Assembly (NCBI GenBank): GCA_021770845.1
Contig: JAETQF010000010.1
Span: 1 to 64,000 of the forward strand
Length of the DNA: 64,000 bases
Origin: Oscillospiraceae bacterium
GTDB lineage: Bacteria > Bacillota > Clostridia > Oscillospirales > Oscillospiraceae
Direction: 5' to 3'
Part shown: positions 1 through 6,199 of the stretch, piece by piece
Numbering within the stretch: the first letter of the stretch is position 1
Layout of the letters: every line of letters begins with the position of its first letter
Program-made: the position numbers and the translations under genes
The notes under the pieces: generated by a model
What the model saw: only the letters and a program-made list of their open reading frames with translations
The model's database searches: none
Told to the model about the DNA's origin: nothing

Positions 1-112
1 CAAGGCCACAAAAAAGTGACACAAAACAGAAAAATCCGCCCGAAACCAACGGTTTCAAGCGGATTTGTGGTGGACGATACAAGACTCGAACTTGTGACCT
101 CCCGCACGTCAA
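1..112 (-). repeat. Left att repeat: tRNA-Val 3' part with flank
   Basis: Positions 68-112 match 20178-20222, the 3' end of tRNA-Val including the T arm and CCA. Similarity continues outward through 1-67, which matches the tRNA terminator region at about 20125-20177. Identity stops just after 112, inside the anticodon loop. This is the pattern left by integration into a tRNA 3' end. Because the similarity also covers the side facing out of the element, a second related element may lie to the left of the window. Confidence 0.8.
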
Positions 113-309
113 CGCCGAGAGGAAACTTTTTTGTGTTATTTATAGTGATTTTTAACCGTTTCTATTCCACTTCAGTTGCTTTCTGATGCCGTTTAGCCGT
201 GCTGTTTCCGAGTGTTCCGAACGCGTCTGTGGTCAGTTATGTGGTCAAACGGAAAATGGGCCTCGCCGTCAACCGGTGAAGCCCGTTCTGATTTTGAACT
301 GGAAACAGG

Positions 310-340
310 GAAAAATTTACCACGCTGTAATCATAAAGGG
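310..340 (+). repeat. Dispersed repeat B, copy 1
   Basis: One of four direct copies of a roughly 31-bp motif containing the core ccacgctgtaatca. The others are at 1011, 14147 and 19971. This copy lies just downstream of the decayed HEPN gene, near the left end of the element. It could be an integrase arm site or another element-specific recognition site. The function is not shown by sequence alone. Confidence 0.6.
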
Positions 341-344
341 AGTG

Positions 345-592
345 TCAGGCTTCTTCGCCATAGCGCCCAGCCAAGTATTTTTCCACTTCCGCACAGAAGG
401 ACTCGGCTCCGGAAAACAGCGCATTCGTATCCGCAACCGAACAGATATAGAAATCCTCATAATCGCTGCATACGCCCGGTTATTGGCGGAAGCGTAGTCC
501 TTCGCGTCCATATCCCGTTTGGCGGATGCCAGCATCTCCTTTGCCTTCTGCAAACGATACCGGGACAGGTCGATCCTCGTAATATCAGGCAC
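345..592 (-). pseudogene. HEPN-domain toxin remnant, frameshifted with internal deletion
   Basis: The start reads as a normal HEPN protein (MPDITRIDLSRYRLQKAKEM, then YASANNRAY), the partner of the MNT gene just upstream. After about 45 codons the open frame becomes nonsense. The alternative frame from about position 460 downward reads YEDFYICSVADTN and ends EKYLAGRYGEEA-stop at 345, which is a typical HEPN C-terminus. The central part, with the usual RxxxxH catalytic region, is missing. The gene overlaps the end of the MNT gene by 8 bases, as in intact pairs. It is almost certainly inactive. Confidence 0.7.
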
Positions 593-926
593 TTATCCGC
601 ACCCCTTCCCGGTCAACATTGCGATAGAATGGTAATACGTTCACATTCTTGTTGAAATAATCCCGGTTTTCCACAATGGGGGACACAACAATCCCATAGT
701 CCAGCAAAAGCTCCGCGGCCAGATCCCCTATCTGCCAATTCCGCGCCGATATGTCCTGGCGTGGTGCGTCCACAAGGATCAGCACATCAATATCTGATCC
801 TGGTTCCGCATCGCCTCTGGCATAAGAGCCGAACAGGATGGCTTCAATTTGATTTTGAGGGAATAGGGACGCCATGCTGACGCACAGCTCCTCAATGATC
901 TTGTTCACTTCCTGCATTGTCCGCAC
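585..926 (-). CDS. MNT-family nucleotidyltransferase (antitoxin-type)
   Basis: This 113-residue protein has the minimal nucleotidyltransferase signature GSYARGDAEPGSDIDVLI at about residues 33-50, with the Gly-Ser and Asp-x-Asp residues that bind metal and nucleotide. Such proteins pair with HEPN toxins and in studied systems neutralize them, by AMP transfer in several cases. Start: GTG at 926 has GGAGG seven bases upstream; an in-frame ATG nine bases later is possible. The downstream HEPN partner is broken, so the gene is probably an orphan antitoxin in the left end of the element. Confidence 0.8.
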   Translation of the reverse strand: MRTMQEVNKIIEELCVSMASLFPQNQIEAILFGSYARGDAEPGSDIDVLILVDAPRQDISARNWQIGDLAAELLLDYGIVVSPIVENRDYFNKNVNVLPFYRNVDREGVRISA

Positions 927-1010
927 AAGGCACCCTCCTCTCCCGAAATTCCCTATCTGTTTGGATTTAGTCTACCACAGCGGGGCGCAAAATACAAGCG
1001 GCCCACATGC

Positions 1011-1042
1011 AAATCCTGCACCGCTGTAAACAATAAGGGGGT
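1011..1042 (+). repeat. Dispersed repeat B, copy 2
   Basis: A diverged copy of the repeat at 310, 14147 and 19971. It keeps the core cgctgtaa followed by an aataagggg-like tail. It lies in the spacer between the MNT gene and a small promoter/terminator unit. Confidence 0.45.
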
Positions 1043-1060
1043 TCTTCCGAATCGTTTCTC

Positions 1061-1089
1061 TCGACTTCCACCCTGAAGTGTGGTATGTT
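1061..1089 (+). promoter_or_regulatory. Candidate promoter of a short terminated transcript
   Basis: TCGACT at 1061-1066 and TATGTT at 1084-1089 are 17 bases apart, four of six matches to each sigma-A box. A ribosome site (aggagg, 1101-1106) and a perfect-looking terminator at 1155 follow. The unit therefore resembles a leader that usually ends before the resolvase gene. Confidence 0.4.
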
Positions 1090-1114
1090 ACGTTGCTTGA
1101 AGGAGGCGAGTGTT

Positions 1115-1207
1115 TTGGTTCGGCAGAGGAAGAACATCCATCAAAATCAAACTGAAGCGGCTGTTTCCCATCGTGGGAAGCAGCCGCTTTTCCTTCCTCT
1201 GAACTAA
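1115..1207 (+). other. Possible 30-residue leader peptide
   Basis: A TTG codon eight bases after aggagg opens a 30-codon frame beginning MVRQRKNIHQ and ending in TAA at 1205. The hairpin at 1155-1189 lies inside the frame, so translation would run through the terminator stem, as in attenuators. The peptide matches no family I know. The alternative GTG frame at 1110 is too close to the ribosome site. It could be a chance frame. Confidence 0.25.
1155..1191 (+). terminator. Intrinsic terminator or attenuator before the resolvase
   Basis: A 16-bp stem (1155-1170 with 1174-1189, one G-T wobble) with loop TCG is followed by a T-rich stretch. It stands about 80 bases upstream of the resolvase start. 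Confidence 0.75.
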
Positions 1208-1270
1208 TCTTATATTGTACAGAGCCACAGCTCCCCTAAAATGAAGCTATTACCAAAAAGGAGGAGCGTT

Positions 1271-1855
1271 ATGGGTACATACGGATACGTCCGGGTTTCC
1301 ACAAAGGAGCAGAACGAGGACCGGCAGGTCATCGCCATGCGGGAATTCGGGATTCAAAGCAACAACATTATCATGGACAAGCAGTCGGGCAAGGACTTTG
1401 ACCGCCCCGGCTACCAGAAGCTGGTACGCAAGTTGAAAGCCGGGGACACCCTTGTCATCAAGAGCATCGACCGGCTGGGGCGGAATTATGACGAGATCCT
1501 GGAACAGTGGCGGCTGCTGACCAAGGACAAACAGGTGGCCATCGTGGTGCTGGATATGCCCCTGCTGGACACCCGTCAGGGCCGGGATCTCACCGGCGTG
1601 CTGATCGCCGACATCGTCCTCCAGCTGCTGTCCTATGTGGCACAGACAGAGCGGGAGTTCAACCGCCAGCGGCAGGCGGAGGGGATCGCGGCGGCCAAGG
1701 CCAAGGGCGTCCACTTCGGGCGGAGGTTCAAAGATCGAGGCGAGAACTACGCGGATGTAATGTCCGCCTGGCGGCGGGGCGAGATCAGCGGCAGGGCGGC
1801 GGCCAGGAAGCTGGGCGTGGCCCACGGCACCTTCCAGCGGTGGTGCAAGGAGTAA
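1271..1855 (+). CDS. Serine recombinase/resolvase
   Basis: This 194-residue protein starts YGYVRVSTKEQNEDRQ, with the catalytic serine at residue 9 in the RVST motif. It continues with IKSIDRLGRNYDEIL (residues about 70-85) and ends with a short HTH of about 45 residues (ISGRAAARKLGVAHGTFQRW). The length and layout are those of Tn3-type resolvases/invertases, not of large serine integrases. It probably resolves multimers or inverts DNA of the element. ATG 1271 is chosen because aaggagg ends eight bases upstream; the ATG at 1241 has no such site. It may be controlled by the attenuator-like leader upstream. Confidence 0.9.
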   Translation: MGTYGYVRVSTKEQNEDRQVIAMREFGIQSNNIIMDKQSGKDFDRPGYQKLVRKLKAGDTLVIKSIDRLGRNYDEILEQWRLLTKDKQVAIVVLDMPLLDTRQGRDLTGVLIADIVLQLLSYVAQTEREFNRQRQAEGIAAAKAKGVHFGRRFKDRGENYADVMSAWRRGEISGRAAARKLGVAHGTFQRWCKE

Positions 1856-2163
1856 TTTGGACTGCAAAGCGTGGGTTGCAGTCCACCCAAAATGAGCTGT
1901 GTCTCTGGGTTAAAATCGCCGTTTTACACAACGGCCTATCGCCCTTTTCGCATTTTGAACGTGATAATTTTACCATATGACGCTAAAAAATGCAACAGGA
2001 AAGGTGGCTTATAACCCACACGTTGTAAGCCACAGGCCGCGGGCGCCCAAGCGGCGGACAACGCGGAATCAGAAAACAGAACGCCGCACCGCAAAAACGA
2101 AGGGCCGGCTGTCTTTGGTCGCGGACAGCCGGTCTTTTCACCTGTATAAAAATCTTCGCGCCC
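1856..2163 (+). other. Spacer without a supported gene
   Basis: Apart from the terminator at 2104-2137 I see nothing in this stretch. Weak open frames here have no ribosome site and no recognizable product. Confidence 0.5.
2104..2137 (+). terminator. Intrinsic terminator before the sigma-factor operon
   Basis: Stem 2104-2113 pairs with 2124-2133 (gccggctgtc against gacagccggt) and is followed by cttttc. It isolates the sigma operon promoter at 2164 from read-through. Confidence 0.7.
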
Positions 2164-2192
2164 ATAAAACCTCCCGGCCCGATCCTGTGTCT
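2164..2192 (+). promoter_or_regulatory. ECF-type promoter of the sigma operon (copy 1)
   Basis: The layout ATAAAACC, 14 bases, TGTGTCT is repeated with the same spacing at 4223-4251 before the downstream surface operon. It resembles bipartite ECF promoters with an AAAC-type -35 box, not sigma-A boxes. The inferred role is autoregulation by the ECF factor encoded just downstream. A CCCGATC/GATCGGG inverted repeat (2178-2184, 2205-2211) spans the -10 region. Confidence 0.6.
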
Positions 2193-2225
2193 GAATGGAT
2201 ATAAGATCGGGAAGGAGGCGGGGCC

Positions 2226-2366
2226 ATGACCCTGTTCACGTTCATCAAGCGGTGCCTGCGCGGGGAGGCGGCACGGACCGAGCCGGACTGCGCCAGGACA
2301 ATTCAAAAGATCCTGACAAAAACCCCATCAAAGGAGGAGGGAAATTCATGGAAAAAGCAGAACTGA
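2226..2366 (+). CDS. Small upstream ORF overlapping the sigma start
   Basis: A 46-residue basic peptide (MTLFTFIKRCLRGEAARTEP at its start) opens at ATG 2226, preceded by a very strong ribosome site (gaaggaggcg). It ends at 2366 and so overlaps the sigma-factor start (2348) by 19 bases in another frame. The sigma gene's own ribosome site lies inside this frame. The arrangement suggests translational coupling or a real small protein. I recognize no family. The strong ribosome site is the only positive evidence. Confidence 0.45.
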   Translation: MTLFTFIKRCLRGEAARTEPDCARTIQKILTKTPSKEEGNSWKKQN

Positions 2367-4189
2367 CCGCCCTGATCGTCAAGGCCCAGGCCGGCGACCA
2401 GGAGGCCATGGAGGAGGTGCTGCGCACCGCCCATACATCGGTGTCCTACCAGTGCCGCAAGCTGCTGCGGGACCCACGGGACGCGGAGGACATGACCCAG
2501 GAGGTGCTGCTCACGGTCTACACCAGACTGGACTCGCTGAAAACGCCGGAGGCGTTCTGGGGCTGGCTGAACCAGACCACCGCCAACCGCTGTGTCAACG
2601 CCCTGAAGCGCAACCATGTGGAGCTCCAGTTCGCCGAGGACGAGGAGGGCCACAGCGTGCTGGACAACCTGGAGGAGCTGGACGAGCAGCAGGTGCCCGA
2701 CAAGGCCCTGGACAACATCGAGACCACCCGGATGATCGAGGAGATCGTGGACGGCCTGCCGGAGGCCCAACGCCTGTGTACGCTGATGTACTACTACGAC
2801 GAGATGAGCGTCAAGGACATCGCCGCCGCCCTGGGCGTGCCGGAGAACACGGTGAAAAGCCGTCTGAACTACGCCCGGAAGGCCGTCAAGGAAAAGGTTT
2901 TGGACTACGAGAAGAAGGGCGTCAAGCTCTACGGCCTGTCCCCGCTGCCCTTTATGCTGTACTTCCTGCTCCACGCTGCCGAGGAGACCGCGGACAGCGC
3001 GGCGGCGGACATCATGGCGCAAAAGGCCATGGAACTGGGCGCGGCGGCAGCCGCCGGGGGAGAAGCCGCCGCCGCGGGCGGATCCACCGCTGCCGGAGGT
3101 ACAGCCGCTGGGAGCGCCGCTGCGAGTGGAGCCGCCGCTGCCGGAGGCGCCGCGGCCAAAGGGGTGTCGATCAAGCTGATTGCCGGGGCGCTGGCCACGG
3201 TGCTGACGGTAGGCGGGGGCGCGGCGGCGGTGGCCCTCACCCGGAACCAGGCGGAGCCGGAGCCCACCGCCGCCGTCACGGAGACCCTGCCGCCGGAGAC
3301 GGAGCGCCCCCCGGAGGAAACCGCCAGCCCGGAGCCCACCGGGACGCCGCCCGTGGAGGAGGAGCCCATCCCGGCGGAGCGGCTGGCCCTGCTGAACAGC
3401 ATTAAATATTACGGCAACCCGGCCCAGTGCCGCATGACGGTGGACCAGGCGCGGGCCTACGCCGAGGCCATCGAGACCCGAACCGCCGAGATCGTGCCTG
3501 TGAACGACTACGGCGCCGCGACCTGCCACGCGGCCCTCATCGACATCGGGGAAGGCAATCCTGTCCTTTTGCTGGCCTGCGGGACGAGTACCGACGGGTA
3601 TGGCGTCAGCGGAGACCCCGGCCCCGATTTCGTGCCCAATCCCGACTTGGACGGGTTTGTCGGCAAGCTGGAGGTCTGGCGGTACGCGGACGGGCAGGCG
3701 GAACGGGTCGCCGCCTGCCATGAGGTGTACTGGAAGGCGGGCGAGGGCTTTGTGTGCCAGACCCGCATAGGCGGGACAGAGGATGAGGACGGCAATGTCT
3801 TTCCTATGGAGGCCCAGGCCCATTACCTGGACTTCACCGCGGACGCCTACAGCGTGGAGGGCGGGACGCTCTCCCAATCCCCCATCGCCTCCGCGTCCGT
3901 TGCGGTCGATTTGATCGGGGAATACGGCGGCATCGCCCTCATTGACGGCCAGCCTGTCGGTCAGGCGGTGTGGCCTGCTTGGAGACAGCGATGGGCCGAG
4001 GGCGGCCAAACGTCCGTTGCCATCCCCCAGACCTATGGATTCTGGGAGCCGGAGGACGGCTGGACGACCATAGGCATCAGCTATGAGGCCATACTCGGCG
4101 GGTATGTGGACGACGGCATCCTGAACGTGACGACGGTCAGCCCGGGCGCGGACGCCGCCGTGATCCTGCGCCAATGCGCCGGGGAATAG
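2348..4189 (+). CDS. ECF sigma factor fused to a transmembrane segment and outer domain
   Basis: This is a 613-residue protein. Region sigma-2 spans about residues 8-90 (AEDMTQEVLLTVYTRL, then WGWLNQTTANRCVNALKR). Region sigma-4 spans about 133-190, with the HTH MSVKDIAAALGVPENTVKSR. An Ala/Gly-rich linker (230-272), one membrane helix (about 274-297), a Pro/Glu/Thr-rich spacer (300-340) and an outer domain of about 270 residues without a family I recognize follow. Normal ECF factors are about 180 residues and use a separate anti-sigma factor; here sensor and sigma are one chain. ATG 2348 follows aaggagg. By inference it senses an envelope or outside signal and activates the promoters at 2164 and 4223. 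Confidence 0.85.
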   Translation: MEKAELTALIVKAQAGDQEAMEEVLRTAHTSVSYQCRKLLRDPRDAEDMTQEVLLTVYTRLDSLKTPEAFWGWLNQTTANRCVNALKRNHVELQFAEDEEGHSVLDNLEELDEQQVPDKALDNIETTRMIEEIVDGLPEAQRLCTLMYYYDEMSVKDIAAALGVPENTVKSRLNYARKAVKEKVLDYEKKGVKLYGLSPLPFMLYFLLHAAEETADSAAADIMAQKAMELGAAAAAGGEAAAAGGSTAAGGTAAGSAAASGAAAAGGAAAKGVSIKLIAGALATVLTVGGGAAAVALTRNQAEPEPTAAVTETLPPETERPPEETASPEPTGTPPVEEEPIPAERLALLNSIKYYGNPAQCRMTVDQARAYAEAIETRTAEIVPVNDYGAATCHAALIDIGEGNPVLLLACGTSTDGYGVSGDPGPDFVPNPDLDGFVGKLEVWRYADGQAERVAACHEVYWKAGEGFVCQTRIGGTEDEDGNVFPMEAQAHYLDFTADAYSVEGGTLSQSPIASASVAVDLIGEYGGIALIDGQPVGQAVWPAWRQRWAEGGQTSVAIPQTYGFWEPEDGWTTIGISYEAILGGYVDDGILNVTTVSPGADAAVILRQCAGE

Positions 4190-4222
4190 CCCAAAAAGTT
4201 TTTTGAAAAATTTCCGGATTTT

Positions 4223-4251
4223 ATAAAACCCCACGGCGGGACGCCGTGTCT
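4223..4251 (+). promoter_or_regulatory. ECF-type promoter of the surface operon (copy 2)
   Basis: ATAAAACC, 14 bases, CGTGTCT gives the same boxes and spacing as at 2164-2192. Between the boxes lies the inverted repeat CACGGCG-gga-CGCCGTG (4232-4248), possibly an operator. No other promoter is evident down to 11892, so this site may drive the five genes from 4311. Confidence 0.6.
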
Positions 4252-4310
4252 ATATAAATCAGGAAGCCCGGAGAGGGCGGATCGTCAAGAAAAGAAAGGC
4301 GGAAGTAAAC

Positions 4311-4730
4311 ATGAAAATTGTAGGAATCGTTGTAAAAGCACTGATCGCCATCGCGGTTTTGATCAAGACGGGGATCGGCGGCGACCCGGGGGGCGCGTTC
4401 GTGCTCTTTGCGATGATCTATGGCCTGGGCACCCTGTACATCTGGCACTTCTCCACCCACAACATTTTCGTCGGGGCCGGCGGCCCGATGTCCCATGTCT
4501 GGGCCCTGATCGTCAATCTGTGCATCCCCCCGCTGATCGTTGTGGTTCCCGTGCTGCTCCTGAACATGATCCCCGGGGTGGGCACGATTCTCAGCGGCAT
4601 CATCCTCCTCGTCCTGTGCCTGGGCTGCCTGTTCTTCGATGTGCTGTACATTGTCCGGCTGTTCCAGCCGGATTTCCTGGCGGGCGTCCCGGATTTCTCC
4701 AAAAAGAAGGATGACGCCGACGGCGAGTGA
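4311..4730 (+). CDS. Small integral membrane protein, first gene of the surface operon
   Basis: This 139-residue hydrophobic protein has about four predicted membrane segments (roughly residues 4-20, 28-45, 66-86 and 90-112) and a charged cytoplasmic tail (FSKKKDDADGE). I do not recognize a family. It is the first gene after the ECF-type promoter at 4223 and is separated by 51 bases from the leucine-rich-repeat/SLH gene. Its position suggests a role in the envelope response or in handling the secreted proteins downstream. That is inference from context only. Confidence 0.65.
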   Translation: MKIVGIVVKALIAIAVLIKTGIGGDPGGAFVLFAMIYGLGTLYIWHFSTHNIFVGAGGPMSHVWALIVNLCIPPLIVVVPVLLLNMIPGVGTILSGIILLVLCLGCLFFDVLYIVRLFQPDFLAGVPDFSKKKDDADGE

Positions 4731-4781
4731 GGCGTTTCCCAAGAAAAGGCTTATAACATCAATCCAAGGAGGAAAAACATC

Positions 4782-6161
4782 ATGAAGCAAGCACTGAAAA
4801 AAGCCCTGTCCCTTGTCCTGGCCCTGACGCTGTGCATGGGTCTGGCCCTTCCCGCCTTCGCGGCGAAGCCCGACTTTGAGATCGCCGGCACCACCCTGAA
4901 AAAGTACAACGGCCCCGGCGGCAACGTGGTTATCCCCAGCGGCGTCACCACCATTGCCGACGGCGCGTTCCGGCGCAAGAATGCGGTGAGCAGCGTTACC
5001 ATCCCCAACAGCGTGACCAGAATTGAGAAAAGCGCGTTCTACCAGTGCGAGGGGCTGCTGCGCGCCACCCTGGGCGATGGCGTGACCAGCATCGGCAACA
5101 GCGCGTTCTACGACTGCACCAGCCTGGCAACCGTGGCCTTTTCCAGCGGCCTGACCTCCATCGGGGACAGCGCGTTCTCCGGCTGTTCCAGCCTGACCAG
5201 CGTGACCCTCCCCAACACCGTGACCAGCATCGGGAGCCACGCCTTTGCCAACTGCTCCAGCATGAAAAGCCTCACCCTGTCCAACAACCTGGTGAGCATG
5301 GGTCAGTGGGCGTTCACAAACTGCTCCAGCCTGACCTCTATCTTCGTCCCCGGCAGCGTCAAAACGATCCCGAAACACGCATTCTCCGGCTGCACCAGCG
5401 CGAAAAACATCACCATCTATGAGGGCATCACCACAATCGAGGCCAACGCGTTCCGCAGCTGCCCCAGCTTGACCCGCCTGACCCTGCCCTCCAGCCTCCA
5501 GGAGATCGGCACCACCGCTTTCTACGACGGAAAGGGCCTGCGGGATATCTACTACGGCGGCAGCGAGGAGCAGTGGAAGGCCGTCAGGGGTGTGAAATCC
5601 GACCTGTTCTTCAAGTCCCCCCTGGAGGACGCCGCCGTGCATTACAACAGCCCCATGCCCACCGTGCCCGCCAGCTTTAACGATGTCCGCATCAGCGAGT
5701 GGTACGCCGGGCCCGTGGCCTGGGCGTCCGGCCTGGGCATCGCCAACGGCACCGGCAACGGCAAATTCGATCCCACCCAGCCCTGCACCCAGGCACAGAT
5801 CCTCACCTTCCTGTACCGCGGCGCACGGGCGGACGAGGGCCCCTATGTGGCGGCTGACGGCTCCGATATGGCCGCCGCCGAGCAGTGGGCCAGGGAGAAG
5901 GGCATGATCGACAGCTCCTACGTGGGCAGCACCCTCTGCACCCGCGCTACCGCCGTCTACTTCATCTGGCAGGCCTTCGGTTCTCCCAACGCCTCCGGCA
6001 GCAGCTTCAAGGATATCCCCGCCGGGGCGGACTACGCCGCGTCCGTGTCCTGGGCGGTGCAGAAGGGCGTCACCGACGGCACCGGAAACGGGAACTTCTC
6101 CCCCAACAACGTCTGCAACCGGGGGCAGATCGTCACTTTCCTGTACCGGGCCTACAACTGA
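4782..6161 (+). CDS. Secreted leucine-rich-repeat (BspA-type) protein with SLH repeats
   Basis: This 459-residue protein begins with a signal peptide (cleavage near residue 27, after LALPAFA). Residues about 35-265 are BspA-type leucine-rich repeats (consensus IGDSAFSGCSSLTSVTLPNT). Residues about 300-459 hold three SLH-like repeats (FNDVRISEWYAGPVAWA, then NGTGNGKFDP) that would anchor it to wall polymers. Each SLH repeat carries a cysteine where most have none (PCTQ, LCTR, VCNR). The start follows ccaaggagg. The same SLH variant occurs in the CAP protein two genes downstream. BspA-type repeats commonly mediate binding or adhesion; the ligand is unknown. Confidence 0.85.
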   Translation: MKQALKKALSLVLALTLCMGLALPAFAAKPDFEIAGTTLKKYNGPGGNVVIPSGVTTIADGAFRRKNAVSSVTIPNSVTRIEKSAFYQCEGLLRATLGDGVTSIGNSAFYDCTSLATVAFSSGLTSIGDSAFSGCSSLTSVTLPNTVTSIGSHAFANCSSMKSLTLSNNLVSMGQWAFTNCSSLTSIFVPGSVKTIPKHAFSGCTSAKNITIYEGITTIEANAFRSCPSLTRLTLPSSLQEIGTTAFYDGKGLRDIYYGGSEEQWKAVRGVKSDLFFKSPLEDAAVHYNSPMPTVPASFNDVRISEWYAGPVAWASGLGIANGTGNGKFDPTQPCTQAQILTFLYRGARADEGPYVAADGSDMAAAEQWAREKGMIDSSYVGSTLCTRATAVYFIWQAFGSPNASGSSFKDIPAGADYAASVSWAVQKGVTDGTGNGNFSPNNVCNRGQIVTFLYRAYN

Positions 6162-6199
6162 GCGTCCGCCGCAGCTTTCAGAAAGGGATGAAACGAATC

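Noticed and set aside
1977-2204. A 75-codon frame before the sigma operon
   Set aside because: It runs through a terminator and a promoter, has no ribosome site and a very basic random composition.
4190-4222. Terminator between the sigma gene and the surface operon
   Set aside because: T-rich but without a stable stem. The only hairpin (4232-4248) lies inside the promoter and lacks a T-run.
2303-4234. A 643-codon minus-strand open frame opposite the sigma gene
   Set aside because: It is an antisense shadow of a GC-rich gene: composition is Gly/Arg/His-rich, with no ribosome site and no domains.
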